Shown: positions 1 to 8,762, counted from the first letter of the stretch. The stretch is DNA of 27,396 nucleotides from Lachnospiraceae bacterium UBA938 (GCA_002293475.1 DBDG01000045.1:525-27920), one strand, 5' to 3'. Notes: generated by a model from the sequence alone, not told the origin. Made by a program: numbers and translations.

Positions 1-1967
1 CGCACGGTTTCGCCGTATTTTTCCCCGAAAAGAGCCATGGCGCCGGTTTTCTTAGCATCTTCTATCGTCATCAACTCGGTAATGACGTCCAGGGCATCAG
101 CGATCTTGCGGTTAACAATAGCTTCCACCTCGTTAATTTCCTTTTGCGTCAGCGCGGAAAAATGGCTGAAGTCAAAACGGAGCCTTTCATTGTCTACAGC
201 GGAGCCGGCCTGTTCCACATGGGAACCTAGCACGGTGCGCAATGCTTTATGCAGCAGGTGGGTGGCGCTGTGGTTCTTACAGGTGTCCGCCCGGTAATCG
301 GCGGCTACCCGCAAGTCGGCTTTGTCTCCTAAACATATCATTCCGCTGGTTACGGTGCCGATGTGGCCGACTTTGTCGCCGGTCAGCTTGACGGTTTCCT
401 TAACGGCAAACTCGCCGCCAGGCGTGCGGATGATACCACGGTCGCCGTTCTGCCCGCCCATCGTCGCATAGAAGGGGGTGGCGGCGACGATCACCGTGCC
501 GCTTTCCCCGTCAGACAGGGCCTGGACTACTTCGTTTTCGGTCGTCAAGGCCGTGACCGCCGCTTCGCCCTTAAGGCTGTCAAAACCGGTAAAAACCGTG
601 GTCAGAGACGGATCAAGGGACTCATAAACGGTTGCGTCGGCACCCATGTAATTGGTGCCTTTCCGGGCTTTGCGGGCTTTTTCCTTCTGCTCCTTCATCA
701 GGGCATGAAAACCATCCATATCGACGGAAAAGCCTTTTTCTTCCATGATCTCGATGGTCAGGTCAATGGGAAAACCATATGTATCATAGAGCTTAAAGGC
801 CTCGGCTCCGGCCAGCTGGCTGACTCCGCCTTGCGTCATGCCGCTTTCCATCTCGGCCAGGATATTAAGCCCCTGGTCAATAGTATTGTTGAATTTATTT
901 TCTTCCTGGGTGAGGACATTAAAGATGAAATCCTTTTTTTCTTCCAACTCCGGATAGCCTTCCTTGCTGCCTTCAATGACCGTACTGCTGAGGGCGGCCA
1001 GAAAAATCCCGGGGATGCCCAGCAGCCTGCCGTGACGGGCGGCGCGACGGATGATGCGGCGCAGTACATAACCCCTGCCTTCATTGGCGGGCATGATCCC
1101 GTCGGATATCATAAAAGAGGCCGAACGGATATGGTCGGTAACGATACGGATGGACACATCCAAGCGGTATTCCTTTCCGTAGCTTTGGCCGGAAATCTCA
1201 CATACTTTATCCTTAAGGGCTTGTACGGTATCAATGTCGAAAATAGAGGCTACATCCTGAACCGCCGTCGCCAGGCGCTCCAGTCCCATTCCGGTATCTA
1301 TGTTCTTTTGCTCAAGCTCGCTGTAGTTGCCTTTGCCGTCACCGTCAAACTGGGTGAAGACATTGTTCCATATTTCTATAAAGCGGTCGCAGTCACAGCC
1401 GACGGTGCAGTCCGGCTTGCCGCAGCCGTATTTTTCGCCGCGGTCATAATAGACCTCCGAACACGGGCCACAAGGACCCGAGCCGTGTTCCCAGAAATTA
1501 TCCTCCTTGCCAAAACGGTAAATCCGTTCCGCGGCGATGCCGATCTCCTGGTTCCAGATCGCAAAAGCCTCGTCATCATCCAGATAAACCGAAGGGTAAA
1601 GACGCTCGGCCGGCAGCCCGGCAACCTCGGTAAGAAACTCCCAGGTCCAGGCCAGTGACTCTTTCTTAAAATAATCCCCAAAGGAAAAATTACCGAGCAT
1701 CTCAAAAAAAGTACCGTGCCGTGCCGTCTTGCCGATATTGTCGATATCTCCCGTGCGGATGCATTTCTGGCATGAGGCCGCCCTTTTGCTCGGCGGGATG
1801 ACCTGGCCGGTAAAATAAGGCTTTAAGGGTGCCATCCCGGAATTGATCAGCAGCAGGCTGTTGTCATTGTGCGGAACCAGCGAAAAGCTCTTCAGCACCA
1901 GATGGTCTTTGCTTTCAAAAAAATCCAGAAACATTTTCCGCAGTTCATTCACACTATATTTCTTCAT
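1..1967 (-). CDS. alaS: Alanine--tRNA ligase, N-terminal 655 codons (gene leaves the window)
   Basis: Cytoplasmic alanyl-tRNA synthetase, which charges tRNA-Ala and hydrolyses mischarged Ser/Gly-tRNA-Ala. Translation from ATG at 1967 begins MKKYSVNELRKMFLDFF and continues without a stop to base 1. The class II catalytic core is clear: NSGMAPLKPYF, CQKCIRTGDIDNIG, RHGTFFEMLGNFSFGDYF (motif 2 region), GPCGPCSE and IDTGMGLERL (motif 3). Near residue 585 the editing-domain zinc motif HSATHLLHKAL is present, and GAMALFGEKYGE lies close to the window edge. About 220 C-terminal residues, including the C-Ala domain, should lie beyond base 1. A ribosome site AAAGGA lies 11-12 bases before the ATG. It follows the lipoprotein gene by 35 bp and probably shares its promoter. 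Identity is certain; only the 3' part is missing. Confidence 0.97.
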   Translation of the reverse strand, partial: MKKYSVNELRKMFLDFFESKDHLVLKSFSLVPHNDNSLLLINSGMAPLKPYFTGQVIPPSKRAASCQKCIRTGDIDNIGKTARHGTFFEMLGNFSFGDYFKKESLAWTWEFLTEVAGLPAERLYPSVYLDDDEAFAIWNQEIGIAAERIYRFGKEDNFWEHGSGPCGPCSEVYYDRGEKYGCGKPDCTVGCDCDRFIEIWNNVFTQFDGDGKGNYSELEQKNIDTGMGLERLATAVQDVASIFDIDTVQALKDKVCEISGQSYGKEYRLDVSIRIVTDHIRSASFMISDGIMPANEGRGYVLRRIIRRAARHGRLLGIPGIFLAALSSTVIEGSKEGYPELEEKKDFIFNVLTQEENKFNNTIDQGLNILAEMESGMTQGGVSQLAGAEAFKLYDTYGFPIDLTIEIMEEKGFSVDMDGFHALMKEQKEKARKARKGTNYMGADATVYESLDPSLTTVFTGFDSLKGEAAVTALTTENEVVQALSDGESGTVIVAATPFYATMGGQNGDRGIIRTPGGEFAVKETVKLTGDKVGHIGTVTSGMICLGDKADLRVAADYRADTCKNHSATHLLHKALRTVLGSHVEQAGSAVDNERLRFDFSHFSALTQKEINEVEAIVNRKIADALDVITELMTIEDAKKTGAMALFGEKYGETV

Positions 1968-2002
1968 CCTAAATTAGTCCTTTCCCAGTTACATTTTATA
2001 GA

Positions 2003-2635
2003 TCACTCAAATACAATGTAGGACAGCTCCTCGGTACGGCTTTCTGCCCTGACAATATTGTTTTCCTCATCGGCAGCCAAGCCGTCGCTTACATATAAGA
2101 TCCGCCCAAAGGTTTCAAAGGCAACCGGGGCAATATTCATAGGCTCATCAGTTATCAGAATATGGGCTTTATCCGTGTCCGGTATCTGGGTTCCGTTGAT
2201 CATGCTGGTCATGTCCTGAATATCAAAAAGCGGCCGGTCCAGATCCGCTCCGGCGGCTATCGCTTCGGCAACCGTTCCCGTGAAAAAGACCGAATCCATA
2301 TAATCCGCATAATAGTCGCTGTCAGAAAATACCATAATGACGTTGATTATGCCCTCTTCCGCTAACACTTCTTCCAGCTTGATGCTGTCTTCGCCTTCTT
2401 GCTCATTAAAAGCTGCCGTTTCCTCCAGAATCATGTTCTCCAGCTCGCTCGGCTGATAATATGCCTCGGCAAAACTATCCGTCATCACCGCTGTCACGCT
2501 GCCGTCATCATGCACCGTAATATATGTCTCTTCCTTAAGTCCGGCATCCTGATGTCCCCGTTCACCGCATCCACTCAGTCCGAATAACGCGGCAACGGCC
2601 AATATTACCATAGTTATGCCTCTTATCTTTAACAT
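2003..2635 (-). CDS. Lipoprotein of unknown function
   Basis: A 210-residue exported lipoprotein. Residues 1-22 form a signal peptide ending in the lipobox LSGC, with Cys23 as the acylated residue. The mature part is very acidic (runs such as EETAAFNEQEGED and DSDYYADYMDS) and contains no domain I recognise. ATG at 2635 is preceded by GAGAGGG with 5-base spacing, which supports this start; an internal Met9 would also leave a signal peptide. It has its own promoter (2673-2701) and is followed after 35 bp by alaS, so the two are probably cotranscribed, though nothing links their functions. Similar anonymous acidic lipoproteins are common in Clostridia. The function is unknown. Confidence 0.82.
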   Translation of the reverse strand: MLKIRGITMVILAVAALFGLSGCGERGHQDAGLKEETYITVHDDGSVTAVMTDSFAEAYYQPSELENMILEETAAFNEQEGEDSIKLEEVLAEEGIINVIMVFSDSDYYADYMDSVFFTGTVAEAIAAGADLDRPLFDIQDMTSMINGTQIPDTDKAHILITDEPMNIAPVAFETFGRILYVSDGLAADEENNIVRAESRTEELSYIVFE

Positions 2636-2672
2636 ACCGGCCCTCTCTTTTCGCTTCGATGATATTCAATCT

Positions 2673-2701
2673 ATTATATATGACTGAGGATGGTTTTTCA
2701 A
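2673..2701 (-). promoter_or_regulatory. Sigma-A promoter for the lipoprotein gene and alaS
   Basis: On the minus strand, TTGAAA (2701-2696) and TATAAT (2678-2673) are separated by exactly 17 bp. The -35 box abuts the recO stop codon. The predicted start of transcription is near 2666, about 30 bases before the lipoprotein ATG. Confidence 0.75.
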
Positions 2702-3349
2702 CTACAATGTTTCCAAGATCTCCAAGCTCTTAAACGCTTTGTCGGCATATTTCTTCCTGTATAGATCGGAGATTTCCCTTAGCTGCTTAAGAACCGCCGG
2801 AGAAACCGTGAAGGAATATAGCTTTTCAATGCCTGAACCGACGATATAGCTCATCGTATATCTGGTGGCTTCTTCCCAGGACTTTTCCTCAGGCAGCCCC
2901 GGATATTCCCCGTTCAGAGCCAGGGCCTTGATTTCAAATATGTATCTGACCAGCTGGTTTTCCAGGGCCGGATGACCCAGGGCTTTTAATGACTGGTAAA
3001 GCAGGTTGAGCATCATCTTTTCATCGTTATTCTCCCTGGTATAATAATCCATGACTTCTAAAAAAAACATCCCGTAAAACGCGGCTTGGTAATCCTCGCG
3101 CAGGCCTTCAAAATAATTCTTTATATGGGCTTCCGTCACCGTATAGGCACTGCGCCCCTGAAAAAGGTTAAACTGGCCAAAACAAAAGGGATTGGTAGCC
3201 GCCAGCAGTCTGCTTCCCTGCCTTCTCGCCCCTTTGGCAAAGGCGGCTATCTTCCCTCTTTCTCCGGTAAGTATGACGACTCTCCGGTCATATTCCCCGA
3301 TAGGCTCCGTCTTTAATATCATCCCGGTAACACTCACTGTTTCCTGCAT
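2702..3349 (-). CDS. recO: DNA repair protein RecO (short form, no zinc finger)
   Basis: RecO of the RecFOR pathway, which anneals single strands and loads RecA at gaps. The N-terminal OB fold is recognisable (VTGMILKTEPIGEYDRRVVI, LTGERGKIAAFAKGARRQGS, NPFCFGQFNLFQG), followed by the helical RecO_C domain (YGMFFLEVMDYYTREN, FEIKALALNGEYPGL). At 215 residues it is shorter than typical RecO (about 240-260), and the four-cysteine zinc finger that usually follows the LALNG-like segment is absent; the only cysteine is in NPFCFG. The ATG at 3349 has GAGAGG with 6-base spacing. Its first 62 bases overlap yqzL, and era lies directly upstream, which is the standard Firmicute arrangement. Identification is secure from motifs and synteny. 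Confidence 0.93.
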   Translation of the reverse strand: MQETVSVTGMILKTEPIGEYDRRVVILTGERGKIAAFAKGARRQGSRLLAATNPFCFGQFNLFQGRSAYTVTEAHIKNYFEGLREDYQAAFYGMFFLEVMDYYTRENNDEKMMLNLLYQSLKALGHPALENQLVRYIFEIKALALNGEYPGLPEEKSWEEATRYTMSYIVGSGIEKLYSFTVSPAVLKQLREISDLYRKKYADKAFKSLEILETL

Positions 3350-3449
3350 AAGGATCCTCTCCCGCTTGGGTCTCCATTTGCTTATAATCCAAATAATCCC
3401 GGATGCTTCCCGAATTCATAAAATGATCCCAGCTTTTTGTTTCGTCCAT
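3288..3449 (-). CDS. yqzL: YqzL-family small protein
   Basis: A 53-residue open frame starting MDETKSWDHFMNSGSIRDYL and ending at TGA 3290-3288. The pattern W-x-x-F-x-x-(T/S)GSI-x-x-YL-x-Y matches YqzL, a small protein of unknown function encoded between era and recO in Bacillus and Clostridia. The ATG at 3449 is preceded by GGGGGA with 7-base spacing. The frame overlaps the start of recO by 62 bp, so its last 20 codons are read in two frames and its translation may be coupled to recO. The C-terminal half (after MET at about residue 25) is not conserved in families I know and may exist only because of the overlap. Confidence 0.78.
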   Translation of the reverse strand: MDETKSWDHFMNSGSIRDYLDYKQMETQAGEDPYAGNSECYRDDIKDGAYRGI

Positions 3450-3510
3450 GTCTGCTTCCCCCGTACTCTTGATTTTGCGTAGTCAGATAGCCGCATTTTA
3501 AATTTATGGC

Positions 3511-3538
3511 AGCTTTCTGCTATCAGCTTTCTACTATT
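3511..3538. repeat. Two 14-bp tandem units between era and yqzL
   Basis: AGCTTTCTGCTATC (3511-3524) is followed directly by AGCTTTCTACTATT (3525-3538). A 10-bp repeat GCATTTTAAA flanks them at 3493-3502 and 3546-3555. They lie about 50-75 bases past the era stop codon. Confidence 0.55.
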
Positions 3539-3587
3539 AGGGTTGGCATTTTAAAATTATATATTCCTATCCGGACGTTTAGTTCTA

Positions 3588-4583
3588 TTATTTTTGCTCT
3601 GCGGTATCCAAACCAAAATTCCTGATCAGATAATCACTGTCACGCCAGTCTTTTTTTACTTTGACCCACAGCTGGAGATTGACCTTGCTTTCCAGCATTT
3701 TTTCGATTTCCCATCTGGCGCTGGTGCCGATCTTTTTCAGCTTATCGCCGTTTTTGCCGATGATAATGCCTTTATGGGATTCCTTTTCACAGATGATCGT
3801 GGCTTCGATATCGACGATACGACCCCGCCACCGCATTTTTTCGATGGTTACGGCGATGCCGTGCGGTATCTCTTCTTCCAAGCTATGTAGCGCCTTTTCA
3901 CGGATCAGCTCCGCCGTGATCTGGCGCTGGGGCTGATCCGTGACGGTATCTTCGTCAAAAAAGGCCGGCCCGTAAGGCAGGTAGCGGAAAATACAAGCAA
4001 GCAGGGTCTCCGTATTGTCTTTTTTTAATGCCGATACGGGAACTATCTCAGCAAAATCCAGTTCTTTCCGGTAAACGTCAATAAAACCAAGCAGCTCCGT
4101 TCTGTTGACCGTGTCGATCTTATTGATGACTAGGATGACCGGCAGCTTGGTCTTCTTTAACATCTCTATGATGCCGCGTTCGCCGGCTCCGATATAGCTT
4201 CCGGGTTCGACCAGCCAAAGGATCAGATCGACTTCTTTCAGGCTCTGCGTGGCCGTCTTGACCATGTGTTCGCCCAGCTTGTTCTTGGCCCGGTGAATCC
4301 CCGGCGTATCAATGAAGACGATCTGGCCCTCGGCACCGGTCAGCACCGTCCTGATCTTGTTCCTAGTGGTCTGGGGCTTGTTGGAGGTGATGGCGATCTT
4401 CTGTCCGATCAGGCAGTTCATCAAGGTGGACTTCCCCACATTGGGACGGCCGATCAGCGTCACAAAGCCTGATTTATGCTGGGCCGGTGACGCTTTTTGA
4501 CCTGTTTGCGGTTTCATATCCTGTTCGGTTTCCGGTGTTGTCTGCCGTTCATGATCCGGCGCTGTTTGCTGATCCGCTTTCAT
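3588..4583 (-). CDS. era: GTPase Era
   Basis: Ribosome-assembly GTPase that binds the 3' end of 16S rRNA at the membrane-associated 30S subunit. Visible motifs: G1 GRPNVGKS (45-52), G2 in PQTTRNKI (70-77), G3 DTPGIH (92-97), G4 NKID (154-157) and G5 SAL (184-186), then a C-terminal KH domain with the GKNG loop (276-279) and IEKMLESKVNLQLWVKVK. It has 331 residues against about 300 in most species. The excess is a polar 38-residue N-terminal extension (MKADQQTAPDHERQ...). The annotated ATG has AAGGAG 16 bases upstream, too far to be ideal; Met23 has AGGA close by. The true start may therefore be Met23, which would give normal length. Confidence 0.95.
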   Translation of the reverse strand: MKADQQTAPDHERQTTPETEQDMKPQTGQKASPAQHKSGFVTLIGRPNVGKSTLMNCLIGQKIAITSNKPQTTRNKIRTVLTGAEGQIVFIDTPGIHRAKNKLGEHMVKTATQSLKEVDLILWLVEPGSYIGAGERGIIEMLKKTKLPVILVINKIDTVNRTELLGFIDVYRKELDFAEIVPVSALKKDNTETLLACIFRYLPYGPAFFDEDTVTDQPQRQITAELIREKALHSLEEEIPHGIAVTIEKMRWRGRIVDIEATIICEKESHKGIIIGKNGDKLKKIGTSARWEIEKMLESKVNLQLWVKVKKDWRDSDYLIRNFGLDTAEQK

Positions 4584-4610
4584 CTAGGTTGTCTTGTAGC
4601 TCCTTGTTAT

Positions 4611-4660
4611 TAGTTTTTATTAGTTTTTATTAGTTGCTATTGGTTATTATTAGTTGGTAT
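4611..4660. repeat. 10-bp tandem repeat at the end of the DUF4349 gene
   Basis: Five contiguous 10-bp units: TAGTTTTTAT twice, TAGTTGCTAT, TGGTTATTAT, TAGTTGGTAT. On the minus strand the unit is ATA-rich and contains the stop codon of the lipoprotein (4652-4650), so the array begins in the last codons and runs through the spacer toward era. Confidence 0.75.
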
Positions 4661-5705
4661 TATCTGGCCGTTTCGGACCGCTGCCACCTTGGGGGGGCTG
4701 CCCGCTGCCGCCCTGGGGGGGCTGCCCGCTGCCGCCAGGGGTCTTTTTACGTCGGGATCTTCCGGTACACAGCCTGACTATCAGCAGGATAAATACCACA
4801 AAGGCGGCGATCACCAGCAGATAGGGGAAGGACACGACGAGGAAGATAAACAGGTTCTTAAAGAACAAACCGAGATTGCTCCAGCTCTTGGCAAAACCGG
4901 TGCTGATCTTTTCCCATGTGGTCTGTTCCCGTACCGGGGTTAGCTGCACGACTTCATTGATGCTCAGGTTGATAGTGCTATAGTCTATGAGATTATCATA
5001 AGTACGGAGCTGGGACTCCATGCTTTCGATCTGGTAGCGGACTTCCGACAGCCGTCTTTCGATGACGATAATGTCCTCGATATTATCTGCTTGTTCCAAT
5101 AAGGTGATCAGACGCTCCTGCTCTGTCAGCAGGACCTTTTTGTGGCTTTCTATATCGACATACTGTAAGGTCACGTCCTGTACCGTTTCATGGCGGCTTA
5201 ATACGTTGGAGACTTCCGCCACGTTGTTTAAAAACAGGTCGTAATTATCTTCGGGAATACGGACAGTCATCGCGGCATAGCGGTGGCTTTGACTGCCAAA
5301 ATAATTCGCGTTATTGCTGACGTCAAAGCTTTCCGTGTAACCGCCAAGGGCGGCGATCTTCTCTTCCACCGTGGCAAGTAAGGCATCAAATTCCTCGGTT
5401 TCCACCGCTAGGTTGGCCCGGCGGATCATCTTACGGGCCGCTAGGTCATTCACCGCCGGGGCGGCGGCATCCGTGGCATTTACCGGCGCTTCGCCGGCGG
5501 CCGCTTCGGCTTCCGGAACGACATCATAAGACTGATCGGCTGTCGAGATTTCATTCATCTGGCTTCGGCTGTATTCTGCCTCTTCCGGAGCGGCGGCATA
5601 CATCATGCCGTCATCGGACGGCTTATCGGTACCGGAGCTGCCACAGGATGTCAGCAACAGGCTTAAAAGGATTAACCCGTACCACAGATTGATTTTCATT
5701 TTCAT
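4650..5705 (-). CDS. DUF4349 domain lipoprotein
   Basis: A 351-residue membrane-anchored lipoprotein. Start chosen at ATG 5705 because AAGGAGG lies 6-7 bases upstream. The signal peptide ends in LLTSC with Cys21 as lipidation site, followed by a low-complexity linker. The DUF4349 domain (about 90-265) starts at KMIRRANLAVETEEFDALL and includes GGYTESFDVS, MTVRIPEDNYDLFL, YVDIESHKKVL, a coiled coil (EQERLITLLEQADNIEDIIV), IERRLSEVRYQIESMESQL and YSTINLSINE. A transmembrane helix (about 285-315) is followed by a basic stretch and repeated QPPQGGSG units at the cytoplasmic C-terminus. DUF4349 proteins are widespread in Firmicutes and their role is not settled. The gene follows the M16C peptidase by 69 bp and precedes era by 66 bp. 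Confidence 0.88.
   Translation of the reverse strand: MKMKINLWYGLILLSLLLTSCGSSGTDKPSDDGMMYAAAPEEAEYSRSQMNEISTADQSYDVVPEAEAAAGEAPVNATDAAAPAVNDLAARKMIRRANLAVETEEFDALLATVEEKIAALGGYTESFDVSNNANYFGSQSHRYAAMTVRIPEDNYDLFLNNVAEVSNVLSRHETVQDVTLQYVDIESHKKVLLTEQERLITLLEQADNIEDIIVIERRLSEVRYQIESMESQLRTYDNLIDYSTINLSINEVVQLTPVREQTTWEKISTGFAKSWSNLGLFFKNLFIFLVVSFPYLLVIAAFVVFILLIVRLCTGRSRRKKTPGGSGQPPQGGSGQPPQGGSGPKRPDNTN
4681..4736. repeat. 24-bp in-frame tandem repeat encoding QPPQGGSG
   Basis: Two full 24-bp units (4681-4704 and 4705-4728, differing at a couple of bases) and a partial third. Because 24 is a multiple of three, the array lengthens the C-terminal tail of the DUF4349 lipoprotein without changing frame. 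Copy number is likely to vary between strains. Confidence 0.8.
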
Positions 5706-5774
5706 AATTCTCCTCCTTAATTGTACTGCGGCGGCAAGCACCTGAGTAGGCCGTCTTTGCTTTGCCGCCGGGCG

Positions 5775-8699
5775 CTAAAAGAGAGGTTCCGTCTTCATAA
5801 ATGCCTGGCTGTTCTCCCTGATTATTTCTTCGCTCCCCACCACGCAGAGACATTCATCTTGCATAAAAGCTTCCACATAGCGGTAAAGACCTCTCAGAGC
5901 CTCCTGGTCGACTTCCATGAGTTCATCGCGGTTTCGCTGCATCTCAGCCAAGGTTAGCCCGGTCATATAGCCGCTCAGCGAGTAGGCGCCTTTGGCCGAT
6001 GGCGTCATCGGGGTGTCCAGGTCGCTGATCGCGCCGATAATGAACTGGGTAATGCTCCTTTCGTCACCCTGGAAATGCTTGATGTAGTCTGCCGCCTTCT
6101 CATAAACATCAATGGTCCTGCTCAGATTGGGATCACGGTAGGACACGAAATAGCTGTCGCCGGATTTGGTAAAGCCGCACATACAGCCGTATGCCCCGCC
6201 CTTTACCCGCACCTGGTTCCAGAGATAATCATAGCCCATCATCACTTTCAGCACCCGCAGCGCACCGGTATAAGGCAGTCCCTTGGCGATGAAATTACCG
6301 GCGCGGCAGACATACTGCACCTGTCCTGCCGTCATAAAGCCTTCGTTTTTCTTCTGCAGGCTGATCGCAAAGGGCATGGCATCTATGGGTGACCGGTACA
6401 GTTTCTTTTTGAACGCGGCAACGTGCTCCGCTAAGCCGTTACAGCCTTCCAAAGTCGCTGTATAGTCTACCAGCAGATTTTCCTCTCTGAATAGATACGT
6501 TACCAGGGTCGCCAATTTATGGATGAGATCAGATTTTTTTTCATCAAAATGTTCTTCCAGCTCTTTCAGCAGACGATACTGCGGAAGGCCGGTAATTTGC
6601 TCCGTGAGGCCGGCGGTCTGTGAAAAGTATGACAGAGCCCGCATCATGGCCAGGCTATGGGCGGAACCGCTCATGGCATTTTCCATCTTGGACTTTGATT
6701 CCGCTATGATATCGTAGAGCCTTTTACTGTCCTGGAAGCGGGAACGCAGCAAGATCTCTTCGACCAGCTCAAATGCCTTGGGCATATTGTCGTATAAGAA
6801 TTTTACCCTGACTTCCAGTACCGCTTTATATTGGGTGATATCCTTGGCGTCCACATAGGTGTTGACGTTGCTCTGGATCCCGCCGGTACAGATATTGATT
6901 TCATTGTAGAGATCCGTAAAGGAAAAGTTATCCGTATCCACTAAAGAGAGGGCTGTCTTTAATATCCCCAGGTAGGGGATGAACTCCTGCGGGAGCGCTT
7001 TGATGTCAAAAATAAACTTAAGGTAACCGATGCCGTTGGTAAAAACATCGTGGAACAGCAAGGTCGTTCCGCCGACATCCTGCGCTTCGTTGACAAAACC
7101 GACGGCCTCCTTCCTGATATCTGCTCGGGCAAGGAGCGGTATCTTCTGCAGATCTTCAAAAGAGCTCGGCTCTTCCTGATAAGCTTCCAAGGCCTCAGCC
7201 GCCGCAATGATCTTTGCTGTCTTCTCCGGATCCAGGGTCGCCTTGTAGGCTGCCAGTTCCGTTTTTAGCTTGAGATCCTTGCTGGCCGTCAGGCCGGCCT
7301 TGGGAACCACCTTAAGGATTGATTTATGGGGATTGCCGAGCAAGTACTGCCGGATGAGCTCTTCAAAATAGCCGTCGTTCATTGCTTCCTTCAGCAGCGC
7401 AAAGGTATGATTGGCTTCGATATGCATAAACGGCGAGCTGTCATCATAAAGCCAGCTGTCCATGGCCTGAAGTCCCATCATCAGCCCCTTGGGATAGGAG
7501 CCAAAGTCGGCTTCCCGGTATCTGAATTCATAATAATTGATCCCGGCCGCCAAAGACCTTTTGTCGATTCCCTGGGCGGCCAGCTCCGTCAAGATGCTTT
7601 CGATCGTCTGGACAAATTCTGCCTGCTGCCCGGCCTCGGCATCTTTGGCTATCACCGAGAAATAGGGCTGTAAGATGCCGGTTTCCATCACGCTGTAAAC
7701 ATCCTTGCCGATGCGCCGGTCAAGCAGCGCCTGCTTAAGCGGCGCGCCTTGGGCGGTGCAGAGCGCATAATCCAGCACCTGCAAGGCGATGTAAAGCTTG
7801 GCATCGGTACTGGTCCCCATGCAGATGTTGTAGGTCAGGTAGGTGCTCTCCTTTAGGTCCTCTCCTTCCATTACCGGATACTCTTTTTGCAGGACACGGG
7901 GTTCGGTAAATTTTTCCTGCCGGATAATAGTAGAATCAATGGGGAGTTCGTCAAAATGAGCAAGGTAACGTTCATCCAGAAAAGCCAGCTTCTCTTCGAT
8001 ATCCATGTTGCCATATAGATAAATATAGCTATTGGAAGGATGATAGTAACGGCGGTGAAAATCTAAAAACTGCTCGTAGGTCAGCGTCGGGATGATGTCC
8101 GGGTCGCCGCCCGACTCACAGCCATATGCGTTATCCGGATAGAGGGAATTTAAAATCTCCTTTTCCACAATGTCGTCAGGGGTTGAAAAGGCGCCTTTCA
8201 TTTCATTATAGACTACGCCGTTTATCGTCAGCTCATCCTCCGGCGCCGCCATATCATAGTGCCAGCCCTCCTGCATGAAGATCCGCTCTTCTTGATATAT
8301 GTTGGGATAAAAGACCGCATCCAGATAGACATGCATCAGGTTGGCAAAATCCTTGTCGTTACAGCTGGCTACCGGATAGACTGTCTTGTCAGGATAGGTC
8401 ATGGCATTTAAAAAGGTGTTCAGGGAACCCTTGGCCAGTTCAATAAAGGGATCCTTGACCGGGAATTCCCGGGAACCGCAAAGCACCGAATGTTCTAGGA
8501 TATGGGCGACGCCGGTGCTGTCGGCAGGCGGGGTCCGGAAAGCTATATAGAACACTTTGTTCTCATCGTCGTTGGAAAGTATGGTAAGACGGGCACCGGT
8601 CTTCTTGTGACGCAAGATGATGCCTTGGGAATTCAGATCTTCAACCGGTCTGTCCTCAATTATTTCATAGGCTGCTGCTTTGATTGTTTGATTGTTCAC
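5775..8699 (-). CDS. M16C-family zinc metallopeptidase (PreP/Cym1-like)
   Basis: A 974-residue insulinase-superfamily peptidase of the presequence-protease type, which degrades peptides inside a closed two-half chamber. The inverted zinc motif H66-I-L-E69-H70 lies in STGVAHILEHSVLCGS, and the distal ligand E166 is in GVVYNEMKGAFS; the 96-residue spacing from the second histidine equals that in plant PreP. Downstream are the typical DPFIELAKGSLNTFLNAMTYPDKT segment (shown in part), YHPSNSYIYLYGN, and the C-terminal KGGAYGCMCGF with SYRDPNLSRT that helps bind substrate carbonyls. No signal peptide, so it is cytoplasmic. The start is GTG at 8699, with GAGG 7 bases upstream. An extended -10 promoter lies 40 bases upstream. 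The gene is first in a run with the DUF4349 lipoprotein, era, yqzL and recO. Confidence 0.95.
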   Translation of the reverse strand: MNNQTIKAAAYEIIEDRPVEDLNSQGIILRHKKTGARLTILSNDDENKVFYIAFRTPPADSTGVAHILEHSVLCGSREFPVKDPFIELAKGSLNTFLNAMTYPDKTVYPVASCNDKDFANLMHVYLDAVFYPNIYQEERIFMQEGWHYDMAAPEDELTINGVVYNEMKGAFSTPDDIVEKEILNSLYPDNAYGCESGGDPDIIPTLTYEQFLDFHRRYYHPSNSYIYLYGNMDIEEKLAFLDERYLAHFDELPIDSTIIRQEKFTEPRVLQKEYPVMEGEDLKESTYLTYNICMGTSTDAKLYIALQVLDYALCTAQGAPLKQALLDRRIGKDVYSVMETGILQPYFSVIAKDAEAGQQAEFVQTIESILTELAAQGIDKRSLAAGINYYEFRYREADFGSYPKGLMMGLQAMDSWLYDDSSPFMHIEANHTFALLKEAMNDGYFEELIRQYLLGNPHKSILKVVPKAGLTASKDLKLKTELAAYKATLDPEKTAKIIAAAEALEAYQEEPSSFEDLQKIPLLARADIRKEAVGFVNEAQDVGGTTLLFHDVFTNGIGYLKFIFDIKALPQEFIPYLGILKTALSLVDTDNFSFTDLYNEINICTGGIQSNVNTYVDAKDITQYKAVLEVRVKFLYDNMPKAFELVEEILLRSRFQDSKRLYDIIAESKSKMENAMSGSAHSLAMMRALSYFSQTAGLTEQITGLPQYRLLKELEEHFDEKKSDLIHKLATLVTYLFREENLLVDYTATLEGCNGLAEHVAAFKKKLYRSPIDAMPFAISLQKKNEGFMTAGQVQYVCRAGNFIAKGLPYTGALRVLKVMMGYDYLWNQVRVKGGAYGCMCGFTKSGDSYFVSYRDPNLSRTIDVYEKAADYIKHFQGDERSITQFIIGAISDLDTPMTPSAKGAYSLSGYMTGLTLAEMQRNRDELMEVDQEALRGLYRYVEAFMQDECLCVVGSEEIIRENSQAFMKTEPLF

Positions 8700-8740
8700 T
8701 TCATTTCCTCTTTTCCAAAGAATTTCATTATTTGGAAATT

Positions 8741-8749
8741 AGTATACCA
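8741..8749 (-). promoter_or_regulatory. Extended -10 promoter for the M16C peptidase
   Basis: Minus-strand TGGTATACT gives an extended -10 (TGn-TATACT) about 42 bases before the GTG start. No good -35 box is visible; that position falls in the poly-T and stem of the hairpin at 8763-8793. Confidence 0.5.
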
Positions 8750-8762
8750 TGTTTTTTTAAAA

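Noticed and set aside
363..1658. A 431-codon open frame on the plus strand
   Set aside because: It is antisense to the clearly recognisable alaS coding sequence on the minus strand and has no ribosome site or family resemblance.
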